A stretch of 8,984 nucleotides of DNA, from assembly GCA_023954795.1 (NCBI GenBank), contig JAGSHA010000113.1, forward strand, positions 1 to 8,984, in the 5' to 3' direction. Source of the stretch: Oceanospirillaceae bacterium. Lineage in GTDB: Bacteria > Pseudomonadota > Gammaproteobacteria > Pseudomonadales > Balneatricaceae. A program made the position numbers and the translations under genes. The notes under the pieces are model-generated. The model was not told the origin of the DNA and made no database searches. It saw only the letters and a program-made list of their open reading frames with translations. Positions 1-6,566 of the stretch are shown piece by piece. Every line of letters begins with the position of its first letter. The first letter of the stretch is position 1.

Positions 1-1593
1 CACATCCATTTTCACCAACAACTCGTCATCAGGAAACATCTCTTGTACATGATCAGGATAGATACATACCCGCTCCTGAATCACATTTTCACATGGCGTA
101 TTGCGTAGTAAATAGCTGAAGTTAGGCTGCTGCTTACCTTTTGCGCAAATAGACAGTGTTGTCACCGTCTGCGGTTTATTCTCATCGACGACTCCGATCA
201 ATGCGTACGCGACACCAAAGGAGCGACTTAGAAAGCATGTCATCGCTTCAAAGTACTGCGCCCCGGAGTTACGCGCGACATCTTCTGTCAGCCCTCGAAA
301 GAATAACTCAATACGCTTACGCTCAGTAATATCCTGCACGGTGCCATCAAGACGTCCCTTTTTGTGATCGAAACACCCCTGTAGTTCCACATGCCTCTCT
401 TCACCGCTTGAAAGCTGGGTACGGTGCTGAAGGCGAATGCGTTCGCCACGTTCAATTGCCCTGTTAATCGCCTGTTGCACATTTACACGATCATCCTCAT
501 GCACACAGCTCATATAACACGCATGTGTCATCCCACCAGCGCTCTTGGCAACATCCAGAATACGGAAAACCTCATCAGTCCAATACAGTTCATCTTTTTC
601 TGGATACCACTGCCAAGAGCCAATACTCGCGATCCGTTGCGAGTCCAGCAGTCGCGACTGACTACTCCTCAATGCTCGCTCAGCTTTTTGTCGGCTGACC
701 ACTTCTTGACGCAGACGTTTCACCCATATCAAAGCCAAAAACATCGCAACGACACACACGCCAACAAACCCAATCAACACCCCCATATAATTTCGAACAC
801 GCTGTTCAAAAACCGTTGGCAGTTCAAACCAGCTGCGTTGGATAGAGCGGTGTTGTCGATCGTTGATCGCCATCAGAGATTTATCCAGAATAGAGACCAG
901 CTCCGGCCAATCGTTTCGTACAGCCATGCCTAATTGAAAGGAATAAGGGGTGTGTGCAGCAATTTGCAGATTGGTAAGACCCAATGTGCGAATCACATGG
1001 CTGACAGAAGCAACATTATCAACAAAGAAGTCGATCTCGCCGACCGCTAACTTTTCGAGTCCCTGCTTCAGAGTCGATACTGGGATTAACGTCAGCTCTG
1101 GGTGGTTTTTTTGGAGCAGTTCATGTGAGATATATTGGCTAACAACCCCGACTGTTTTGCCGCGTAACGCAGCCAACGAACGAACAGTGTAGGTATCTCT
1201 CTGACTGATGATGACCATAGGAAAATTAAGATAAGAGGAGGTAAAGCTAAGATACTGTTCGCGTTGAGAGGATTTCATCGCAGCCGGCAACAAATCCAGC
1301 TCTTTTGCCTCCGCCTTATTCAGCACTTGCGACCAGCTGAGGTTCGGTACCAACTGCATATCAACACCCAACTGAGCGCTAACAAGGTCAATATAATCCG
1401 CCGCTAATCCCTTGTACTTACCATTCTCAACATACTCGAACGGAGCCCACTGAGGGTCTACACCCAAACGAATCACTGGATGTTGCTTTAACCACGTCCG
1501 TTCCGCATCCGTCAGTTCATTCCAGCCATCTGCATAGGTTAAGCTGGTGCAGAACATCATTACCAGAAGCGTGACAAGCAGTCGTCTGACCAT
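1..1593 (-). CDS. Membrane sensor with periplasmic solute-binding domain, PAS and GAF (partial, C-terminus outside window)
   Basis: 531 residues are visible; the reading frame is still open at base 1. Order: signal peptide (residues 1-21, basic VRRLL start, likely cut after LTYA); one family-3 solute-binding (Venus flytrap) domain at about 37-257, with the family-typical LGVDPQWAPFEY at 43-54 and a second lobe around 145-215; one membrane helix at about 269-291; a short linker; a PAS domain at about 313-424, with GSWQWYP at 325-331 and the usual exit motif GTVQDITERKR; then a GAF domain from about 435, including a TPCENV motif. In this family the periplasmic domain binds a small solute such as an amino acid and signals across the membrane. 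The output domain (GGDEF/EAL or histidine kinase) lies outside the window, so the enzyme activity is unknown. The ATG at 1593 is preceded by AGGAAG. It lies downstream of speC but is separated from it by a terminator, so it probably has its own promoter. Confidence 0.88.
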   Translation of the reverse strand, partial: MVRRLLVTLLVMMFCTSLTYADGWNELTDAERTWLKQHPVIRLGVDPQWAPFEYVENGKYKGLAADYIDLVSAQLGVDMQLVPNLSWSQVLNKAEAKELDLLPAAMKSSQREQYLSFTSSYLNFPMVIISQRDTYTVRSLAALRGKTVGVVSQYISHELLQKNHPELTLIPVSTLKQGLEKLAVGEIDFFVDNVASVSHVIRTLGLTNLQIAAHTPYSFQLGMAVRNDWPELVSILDKSLMAINDRQHRSIQRSWFELPTVFEQRVRNYMGVLIGFVGVCVVAMFLALIWVKRLRQEVVSRQKAERALRSSQSRLLDSQRIASIGSWQWYPEKDELYWTDEVFRILDVAKSAGGMTHACYMSCVHEDDRVNVQQAINRAIERGERIRLQHRTQLSSGEERHVELQGCFDHKKGRLDGTVQDITERKRIELFFRGLTEDVARNSGAQYFEAMTCFLSRSFGVAYALIGVVDENKPQTVTTLSICAKGKQQPNFSYLLRNTPCENVIQERVCIYPDHVQEMFPDDELLVKMDV

Positions 1594-1666
1594 ACCCTGT
1601 CTTCCTGAATGTGATGTCGCAACAACGATGCCTCAATGCGCACCTTAATGTGCTGTACGACCCATC

Positions 1667-1712
1667 CTTAGGAGCGCAGAAAGTATCAACGACTGTGTTA
1701 ACGTCTCCTAAG
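1667..1712. repeat. Inverted repeat in the sensor gene leader
   Basis: CTTAGGAG at 1667-1674 and CTCCTAAG at 1705-1712 are exact reverse complements, 30 bases apart. They lie in the roughly 150-base leader between the speC terminator and the sensor start. The spacer is long for an RNA hairpin, so paired operator sites are an alternative, and chance is also possible. I found no convincing promoter hexamer pair in this leader. Confidence 0.3.
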
Positions 1713-1740
1713 AATAGACAGAAACCTGGAAAATAGCAGG

Positions 1741-1779
1741 AAAACAAAAAAGCCGATGATACTTACGCGTCACCGGCTT
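1741..1779 (-). terminator. Intrinsic terminator of speC
   Basis: On the minus strand a 10-bp stem (arms 1770-1779 and 1750-1759, one G-U pair, 10-base loop) is followed by TTTTTGTTTT-type sequence at 1749-1741. It begins about 18 bases after the speC stop codon, the right place and orientation to end the speC transcript before the sensor gene. Confidence 0.85.
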
Positions 1780-1797
1780 CTAATCGGACAGTAACAA

Positions 1798-2955
1798 TTA
1801 GAGCACGTAATACTTCAGCGGTGGGAAGCCATTAAACTCAATTGAGCTGTAACTGGTGGTATATGCCCCGGTGGATAACCAGTAGATTCTGTCACCCTCG
1901 GCCAACGTCAGTGGCAAACTATATTTATGATCTTCATACATAATATCCAGACTGTCGCATGTCGGCCCTGCCAGAATGACCTCTTCTGCTTCACCTTCGC
2001 AATCCGTGTGAATCTGATACTTAATCGCTTCACCCATGGTTTCAATCAGGCCGTTAAACAAGCCCACATCGGTATACACCCATCGCTCCAGCGCAGTCGC
2101 AGATTTACGTGAAATCAGAACAACTTCGGATACAAGCACCCCGGCATCACCCACCAGCGACCGACCCGGTTCAAGAATAATTTCAGGAACGCCGTCACCA
2201 AAATCTTCCTGCAAGAAGCGCGTGATCTCGGCGACATAGGTATCAAACTCATTCGTTTTATGCAGATAGCTGGCAGGAAAACCGCCACCCATATTAATCA
2301 TGCGTAAACTGATGCCGTACTCTTCAAACAACCGCTCAAAGATGACCTTAACCTTGGCAATCGCGCCATCCCAAACATCGATATCTCGTTGCTGAGAGCC
2401 TACATGGAACGATACCCCATAAGGCTCTAATCCCAGTTCTCGCGCCAGTACAGCCAATTCAACAGCCATCTCCGGGTTACAGCCAAATTTACGCGACAGC
2501 GGCCAATCAGCACCTTCAGAGCCCTCGGTCAACACACGGATGTATACCCGCGAACCCGGCGCATGTTTGGCAATATTACGCAGATCCGGCTCAGAATCCG
2601 TCGCAAACAGATCAATTCCACGCTCATGGAAGTACGCAATATCACGTGCTTTTTTGATGGTGTTGCCATAACTCATTCGTGTTGGCGACACACCAAACTG
2701 CAAAACCTTATCCAGCTCGTAGGTCGATGCAATGTCGAAACTTGCCCCTGCATTGGCAAGCAGCTCAATCACCTCATCTGCCGGGTTTGCTTTGACCGCG
2801 TAAAAAATGCGGGCGTAGTCAAAACCCTGCTGAAGTTCATCATACTTCTCTTTAATGCTGTTGAGATCCAGCGCCAGAAACGGCGTTTCATGGGTATCCG
2901 CAAGGGTTTTAATTTTTTGCCAGACTTGCGGGCACATCTGCTCAGCAACGTTCAT
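1798..2955 (-). CDS. speC: Ornithine decarboxylase (fold III, PLP-dependent; possibly also acts on lysine)
   Basis: Cytoplasmic homodimeric PLP enzyme converting ornithine to putrescine, the entry to polyamine synthesis. The 385-residue protein belongs to the alanine-racemase-fold group (eukaryotic-like), unrelated to the fold-I SpeC of E. coli, and closely resembles the Pseudomonas SpeC as I recall it. Visible landmarks: PLP lysine K55 in YAVKANP; H184 in FHVGSQQRD, which stacks on the cofactor; glycine loop GGGFP at 223-227; phosphate-binding EPGR at 262-265; catalytic C333-D334 in GPTCDS, which completes the partner subunit's active site; and Y365 near the C-terminus. All key residues are present and the length is normal. 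Some members also decarboxylate lysine, and sequence alone does not settle that. The start at 2955 aligns with homologues, but the Shine-Dalgarno is weak (GGAC nine bases before ATG). The leader carries a terminator and a GC hairpin, so expression may be attenuated. Confidence 0.93.
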   Translation of the reverse strand: MNVAEQMCPQVWQKIKTLADTHETPFLALDLNSIKEKYDELQQGFDYARIFYAVKANPADEVIELLANAGASFDIASTYELDKVLQFGVSPTRMSYGNTIKKARDIAYFHERGIDLFATDSEPDLRNIAKHAPGSRVYIRVLTEGSEGADWPLSRKFGCNPEMAVELAVLARELGLEPYGVSFHVGSQQRDIDVWDGAIAKVKVIFERLFEEYGISLRMINMGGGFPASYLHKTNEFDTYVAEITRFLQEDFGDGVPEIILEPGRSLVGDAGVLVSEVVLISRKSATALERWVYTDVGLFNGLIETMGEAIKYQIHTDCEGEAEEVILAGPTCDSLDIMYEDHKYSLPLTLAEGDRIYWLSTGAYTTSYSSIEFNGFPPLKYYVL

Positions 2956-2980
2956 GCGTTCGGGTCCACTAACAGAGAAT

Positions 2981-2995
2981 CGGGGGATCGCCCCG
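2981..2995 (-). promoter_or_regulatory. GC-rich hairpin in the speC 5' leader
   Basis: CGGGG and CCCCG form a 5-bp all-GC stem with a 5-base loop, 25 bases upstream of the speC start codon and 5 bases after the T-tract of the leader terminator. The hairpin is seen directly. A role in translation or RNA stability is inference, supported only by its position beside a weak ribosome binding site. Confidence 0.4.
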
Positions 2996-3000
2996 CGACA

Positions 3001-3038
3001 TAAAAAAAACAGCTGTAGGTCAGATCACTACAACTGTT
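3001..3038 (-). terminator. Intrinsic terminator between the CBS gene and speC (possible attenuator)
   Basis: On the minus strand an 11-bp stem (5' arm 3038-3028, 3' arm 3018-3008, one G-U pair, 9-base loop) is followed by an unbroken run of eight T. It lies 56 bases after the CBS gene stop and 46 bases before the speC start. It may simply end the CBS transcript. However, the 45 bases left between it and speC are GC-rich and show no recognisable promoter, so speC transcription probably has to pass through it, which would make it an attenuator. Confidence 0.85.
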
Positions 3039-3090
3039 CAGTCAGATAATTTCGCGAAGTATAAGTGCAACATCTGCACCCAGTAAACAT
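3028..3090 (-). CDS. Possible 20-residue leader peptide upstream of speC
   Basis: An ATG 3 bases after the CBS gene stop opens a 20-codon frame (starts MFTGCRCC, ends LTEQL). AGGAG lies nine bases upstream, inside the last codons of the CBS gene. The TAG stop is the last three bases of the terminator's 5' arm, so a ribosome finishing this frame would cover that arm. It has three cysteines among its first eight residues. The geometry resembles translation-controlled attenuators of amino acid and polyamine genes, but a frame this short next to a terminator can arise by chance, and the candidate speC promoter lies inside it. I recognise no homologue. Confidence 0.25.
   Translation of the reverse strand: MFTGCRCCTYTSRNYLTEQL
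3058..3087 (-). promoter_or_regulatory. Candidate sigma70 promoter for speC, upstream of the leader terminator
   Basis: On the minus strand TTTACT (3087-3082, 4 of 6 to the -35 consensus) is followed after 18 bases by TATACT (3063-3058, 5 of 6 to the -10 consensus). Transcription would begin near 3051, so the RNA would meet the intrinsic terminator within about 45 bases. It is a sequence match only. Confidence 0.4.
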
Positions 3091-3093
3091 TTT

Positions 3094-3696
3094 TCAGAAC
3101 TCCTGCCCCCTGGAGACCAGACGCTCGATTTCGGCAAAAGATTTAGCCTGATACATCACATCAAAGCTAATACACAGATACCGGGATATATCACTGGCAG
3201 AGATAATGCCTCGGATCTTTTTTCCGCCTTGAGGATTGGCAGATGTCACGATGACATGCTGATCGCCGGAGCTTTTCAGGGTCAGCATCACATCACCGAT
3301 TTTTGCACAGCGGACCTGATCATAGGTCAGCGCCTTGATGTGCAATACATCTAACATCAGATGCCGCACCTCAACCTGATCCCGCGCCCAGTTGTTTTGC
3401 CCCATAACACTCATCGGTTTATCACCTGCAATATCAGCCGCCGATACAATGCCACTGAACTGATCCTGACTATCCACCGCAAACAGCATACGAACGTGTT
3501 GTGCTTTCATATGCTCCAGGGCTTCATCTATCTGGGTGGTTTCACAGATTTTCACAGGCCAGGAACGTTCAAAGTCAGTCATCACTTCGAGTGCTGGGCT
3601 ACGTAAGGTACCCGGATGACGGTCATGATCAGGGGTGACTAATTCTCCCCTGCTATCGAGACTGCTCAGACGGATCGGGTAAAACTCTTGAAACAT
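3094..3696 (-). CDS. Two-CBS-domain protein, function unknown
   Basis: A 200-residue soluble protein made almost entirely of a CBS (Bateman) pair. The first repeat spans about residues 36-98, with VMTDF near its start and GIVSAADIAGD near its end. The second spans about 108-172, with IGDVMLTL and RGIISASDISRY. CBS pairs bind adenosyl compounds (AMP, ATP, S-adenosylmethionine) and usually act as energy or metabolite sensors for a partner protein. No effector domain is attached here, so it would act on a separate protein. ATG at 3696 follows GGGAG with good spacing. The gene sits between the PhzF operon and speC in the same direction. Sensing S-adenosylmethionine for polyamine synthesis would fit the position but is only inference. 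Confidence 0.85.
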   Translation of the reverse strand: MFQEFYPIRLSSLDSRGELVTPDHDRHPGTLRSPALEVMTDFERSWPVKICETTQIDEALEHMKAQHVRMLFAVDSQDQFSGIVSAADIAGDKPMSVMGQNNWARDQVEVRHLMLDVLHIKALTYDQVRCAKIGDVMLTLKSSGDQHVIVTSANPQGGKKIRGIISASDISRYLCISFDVMYQAKSFAEIERLVSRGQEF

Positions 3697-3725
3697 TATA
3701 ACGACTCCCGATTTCAGGTTTATCC

Positions 3726-3755
3726 CTACAGCATAGTATGAAGCGGGCGCTGTAG
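3726..3755. repeat. Inverted repeat upstream of the CBS gene
   Basis: CTACAGC at 3726-3732 and GCTGTAG at 3749-3755 are exact reverse complements with a 16-base spacer. They lie in the 87-base gap between the small membrane ORF and the CBS gene. No T-tract follows on either strand, so it is not a standard terminator. It could be an operator or a leader hairpin. Confidence 0.3.
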
Positions 3756-3783
3756 CACCTATGTCCGCTGAGCAATCTAGTTG

Positions 3784-3885
3784 TTAATCAAACAACACTG
3801 GCGTGATAACAACAGCTCCGACAATAAGCAGGAAGATAGCAAGCGCCAGGCGGACCTCTTTCAAAAAACTCGACCCATTGCTCAT
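3784..3885 (-). CDS. Predicted 33-residue single-helix membrane peptide
   Basis: A short frame whose ATG overlaps the PhzF-family stop codon in the ATGA arrangement typical of translational coupling. The protein begins MSNGSSFLKEVR and then has one hydrophobic helix, LALAIFLLIVGAVVITPVL (residues 13-31), ending FD before TAA. The polar segment before the helix has two basic residues and one acidic, so the N-terminus is probably cytoplasmic. No family is recognised. Support comes from the stop/start overlap and the clean amphipathic-to-hydrophobic layout. The frame is short enough to be chance, and conservation would decide. If real, it is the third gene of the DUF1127-PhzF operon and a possible membrane partner of those proteins. 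Confidence 0.55.
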   Translation of the reverse strand: MSNGSSFLKEVRLALAIFLLIVGAVVITPVLFD

Positions 3886-4760
3886 AACAGATACCGCCCC
3901 TCACTTAAGACAACCGATTGTCCCTGAATTGCCAATTCAACGACCTTTCCCTCGCGCAGAGTCGCAGTACTTTCAATCAGACTTGGACGCGCCATACGCA
4001 CGCCTTGTGTTAAAACGAATTTCATCTCAGCTTGTTCTTCATCTGCCACAACAGCCCGTTCAGCCGCCAAGGCTCCGGTCAATGCCGCCGCTGCACTGCC
4101 CGTGGCCGGATCTTCCGGAATATTAAACGCCGGCGAAAACATGCGGGTATAGAGCTGCCCGTCACCATCATGGCTAAACAGATACAAGTCGCTTAGTGAA
4201 AGGTCAGGAAAGCAGTCTTTCCATACGCTTAGATTCAGAATCGCCTGATCAACGGCTGCTGCATCTGCCAGTTCCAGCATCTGAAACGGTAAACCACAGC
4301 TGGAGATAAACGGCTTACGTACTACCTGACTGCGTTCTAATCCAAGCAGGTCAGCCACATCATCTTCGCTCAGATGAGATTCGGAGACTGCAGGTAACAT
4401 CGCCACCTTAAAACAGGCGGCGCTATTCTTGCGGAAAATCGTCACCGGTATATCACCAACGCCTTCTTTCAGCACCAGCTGATCACCTTGCACAAGCCCC
4501 AGGTGCGCCAGCAGATAGGAGGTGCCCACCGTTGGATGACCCGCAAAAGGAATCTCACAGGCGGGCGTAAAAATCCGCACCGGAAAGTAGTTGTCCGCAA
4601 TCGGATCACCGACGAATACAGTTTCAGAAAGATTCAGCTCACGGGCTATCTTCTGCATCATGACGCCATCAATACCTGCGGCGTGAGGAAACACCGCCAG
4701 TGGATTGCCACCAAATGCGGTATCGGTAAAAACGTCCAACGTGTAAAAACTGTAATTCAT
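3882..4760 (-). CDS. PhzF-family isomerase/epimerase-like enzyme
   Basis: A cytoplasmic 292-residue protein of the PhzF fold, two related diaminopimelate-epimerase-like halves. Signatures: AFGGNPLAVF at 15-24; catalytic-type glutamate E46 in NLSETVFV; FAGHPTVGTSYLL at 72-84; and EDPATGSAAAAL at 216-227. The acid PhzF uses to move a proton is therefore present. Most bacterial relatives are not phenazine genes and have unknown substrates. No phenazine gene is nearby, so the name phzF would overstate it. The frame extends to 4814, but the start at 4760 is preferred: AGGAG lies eight bases upstream, the N-terminus MNYSFYTLDVF matches the family, and the longer version would overlap the DUF1127 gene. 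The Shine-Dalgarno overlaps the stop codon of DUF1127, pointing to one operon, probably controlled by the divergent MocR regulator. Confidence 0.9.
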   Translation of the reverse strand: MNYSFYTLDVFTDTAFGGNPLAVFPHAAGIDGVMMQKIARELNLSETVFVGDPIADNYFPVRIFTPACEIPFAGHPTVGTSYLLAHLGLVQGDQLVLKEGVGDIPVTIFRKNSAACFKVAMLPAVSESHLSEDDVADLLGLERSQVVRKPFISSCGLPFQMLELADAAAVDQAILNLSVWKDCFPDLSLSDLYLFSHDGDGQLYTRMFSPAFNIPEDPATGSAAAALTGALAAERAVVADEEQAEMKFVLTQGVRMARPSLIESTATLREGKVVELAIQGQSVVLSEGRYLL

Positions 4761-4771
4761 CTCTGTCTCTC

Positions 4772-4948
4772 CTATTTGCGCCAAAATGGTTTGGCTGCTT
4801 CTGCCTGAGCGCAAGCACTGCTCACGCCAATGTCCTTAAGTTGATCCCGGTCCAACGCCAATAATTGACGGCGAGTGCGGTAACGCTGATACCAGCAGAT
4901 ACAGGTACCCAGACCTGTATTCACCTTCCGCCTGACCACTCTTTTCAT
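4772..4948 (-). CDS. DUF1127 (YjiS-like) small basic protein
   Basis: A 58-residue arginine-rich protein. Its second half carries the DUF1127 pattern: WYQRYRTRRQLLALD at 19-33, LKDIG at 37-41 and the closing EAAKPFWR at 50-57. Small DUF1127 proteins are known from alphaproteobacteria, where some affect RNA turnover and phosphate metabolism, probably through RNA binding by the basic helix. Their role in gammaproteobacteria is unclear. The N-terminus (MKRVVRRKV) is strongly basic and there are three cysteines. ATG at 4948 has a strong GGGGAGG upstream. It ends 11 bases before the PhzF-family start, so the two are co-transcribed. Confidence 0.85.
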   Translation of the reverse strand: MKRVVRRKVNTGLGTCICWYQRYRTRRQLLALDRDQLKDIGVSSACAQAEAAKPFWRK

Positions 4949-5006
4949 CACTCAACCTCCCCTTTGGTAATCGAGTAGAAAACAGTTTATGCTCAGAGCC
5001 GAAAGC

Positions 5007-5093
5007 AATACAGATTCAAATACAGATAATTAAAAGCAGTACAGATTAGGACGAATCTGGTCTGTACGGGTCTTTTTATTCTTATCTGTACTG
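5007..5093. promoter_or_regulatory. TACAGAT repeat array, likely operator of the MocR regulator
   Basis: The gap between the DUF1127 operon and the MocR gene holds TACAGAT at 5009-5015, 5021-5027 and 5040-5046 on the plus strand and its complement at 5060-5066 (one mismatch) and 5084-5090. The first two extend to a 9-base direct repeat (AATACAGAT) with 12-base period. The third and fifth form a 10-base inverted pair, CAGTACAGAT and ATCTGTACTG. Nested inside are CAGATT/AATCTG (5042-5047, 5054-5059) and GTACAGA/TCTGTAC (5039-5045, 5061-5067). MocR regulators commonly bind repeated sites in divergent promoters, so autoregulation plus control of DUF1127-PhzF is likely. I could not place a confident -35/-10 pair in either direction. 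Confidence 0.7.
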
Positions 5094-5122
5094 GTGCGTT
5101 TATTCAGAGGAATCAGAGCGTT

Positions 5123-6547
5123 ATGGCCGTCAAACTCTATGAGCAAGTTGCAGATGAGATAATTGCCCGAATTGAGGGAGGGTATTACACCGCCGGACAA
5201 AAACTACCATCGATTCGGATTCTTGCTCAGGAGCACGGTGTCAGTATCTCCACTGTTCAGGAGGCGTATCGTATTGTAGAGGAACGCGGTCATACCGAAG
5301 TCCGCCCAAAATCCGGCCACTTCGTTAAAGCCCGCAATAGCGCGCCTGTACTCCCTGACGTGAGCCCTCTTCCCCAACGTCCGGTTCAGGTCTCAGCCTG
5401 GAGCAATATTCTCAATATGCTCAATGCCGATGAAGCGGAAAATATGCTGAATCTGGGCTGGGCGATTCCTGACCTGAAAAGCCCCACACTAAAACCGCTG
5501 ACCCGGGATCTGAACGATATTAATCGACGCATGGGAATGCGCAGCCTGTCGTATGACTATGTACGCGGGAACAAGGCACTGCGACGTCAAATCGCACGTC
5601 TGGGTGTCGACTCCGGGCTGCAACTGCATCCTGACGATATTCTGGTCACCAGCGGTTGTCAGGAAGCGCTGTCATCCAGCTTGAGGGCGATCACCAAACC
5701 CGGTGATATTGTCGCAGTCGATTCCCCCTTTTACTTTGGGGCAGTGCAAACAATCGAAGCCAGTGGCCTGAAAGCGATAGAGATTCCCAGCCACCCGGAA
5801 ACCGGCACCAGCCTGGAAGCACTGGAACTCGCATTCGCGCAGTGGCCGATTAAAGTGTTGGTACTGACCCCCACCTGCAACAATCCGATGGGGTACTCAA
5901 TCCCCGAAGCGCACCGTCCTAAAATCATTGAACTGTGCAACCAGCACGACATCATTTTGATCGAGGATGATATATACGGAGATCTATCGTTTCAGTACCC
6001 CCGTCCTCGCAGCCTGAAATCCTATGATACGGAAGGCCGGGTTATTCTGTGTTCATCGTTCTCTAAAACACTCGCACCCGGGCTACGAGTTGGCTGGGTT
6101 GCACCCGGGCGATACCTGGATGAAGTACTGCATATGAAATATGTGTCCAGTATCAGTACACCCACGGTGTCGCAGATGGCCGTTGCGGAATATGTTTCAC
6201 AAGGTGCTTACGAACGTCACCTGCGGAAGATGCGGGAGAACTACCAACGCGGACGGGACATCATGATTGAACTGATACAACGATATTTTCCGGAGGGTAC
6301 GCGTATGACCTACCCGCAAGGGGGATTCGTGATCTGGGTGGTAATGCCTAAGGCGATCAACACGATGGAGCTAAACAACCGCGTGAAGCAGTTCGGAATC
6401 AGCTTCGCACCGGGCGAGCTCTTTACTACAACGAAGAAATATAAAAACCAGATGCGCCTTAACTATACGAATTGCCCTTGCCCGGAAGTAGAAGAAGCCA
6501 TCCGCACGATCGGCCGGGTCAGCAAAGAGATGCTGATGGAGCATTGA
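5123..6547 (+). CDS. MocR-type transcriptional regulator (GntR winged helix plus aminotransferase-like domain)
   Basis: A 474-residue protein. The N-terminal GntR-type winged helix occupies about residues 3-70, with helix-turn-helix around LPSIRILAQEHGVSISTVQ (28-46) and wing GHFVKAR. A linker runs to about 105. A fold-I aminotransferase-like domain then runs to the end, with TSGCQEAL (176-183), the substrate-side NNP (253-255), EDDIYG (281-286) and SSFSKTLAPGLRVGW (311-325), where K315 is the PLP lysine. The cofactor residues are intact, so it should bind PLP and sense an amino acid-like effector or PLP itself. Family members of this length act as regulators rather than aminotransferases, but catalysis cannot be excluded. 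It is the only plus-strand gene and diverges from DUF1127-PhzF, the expected target. The start at 5123 has a GAGG-type site about 12 bases upstream, rather far. Confidence 0.9.
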   Translation: MAVKLYEQVADEIIARIEGGYYTAGQKLPSIRILAQEHGVSISTVQEAYRIVEERGHTEVRPKSGHFVKARNSAPVLPDVSPLPQRPVQVSAWSNILNMLNADEAENMLNLGWAIPDLKSPTLKPLTRDLNDINRRMGMRSLSYDYVRGNKALRRQIARLGVDSGLQLHPDDILVTSGCQEALSSSLRAITKPGDIVAVDSPFYFGAVQTIEASGLKAIEIPSHPETGTSLEALELAFAQWPIKVLVLTPTCNNPMGYSIPEAHRPKIIELCNQHDIILIEDDIYGDLSFQYPRPRSLKSYDTEGRVILCSSFSKTLAPGLRVGWVAPGRYLDEVLHMKYVSSISTPTVSQMAVAEYVSQGAYERHLRKMRENYQRGRDIMIELIQRYFPEGTRMTYPQGGFVIWVVMPKAINTMELNNRVKQFGISFAPGELFTTTKKYKNQMRLNYTNCPCPEVEEAIRTIGRVSKEMLMEH

Positions 6548-6566
6548 TTCTTAACGATGAACACGG

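Noticed and set aside
424..933. Plus-strand open frame of 169 codons
   Set aside because: It is antisense to the SBP-PAS sensor, whose protein shows clear domains throughout. The plus-strand translation has no recognisable motif.
1517..1747. Minus-strand 76-codon frame reaching across the sensor start
   Set aside because: It is out of frame with the sensor, covers the speC terminator and signal-peptide region, and is cysteine-rich without a family pattern.
2563..3003. Plus-strand 146-codon frame
   Set aside because: It is antisense to the conserved N-terminal half of speC, without family resemblance.
3882..4760. Phenazine biosynthesis
   Set aside because: Only a PhzF-fold protein is present. 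No other phz gene is nearby and the family is mostly unrelated to phenazines.
4761..4814. Extension of the PhzF-family protein to an ATG at 4814
   Set aside because: The added 18 residues do not resemble the family and would lie inside the DUF1127 gene. The ATG at 4760 has a well-spaced AGGAG.
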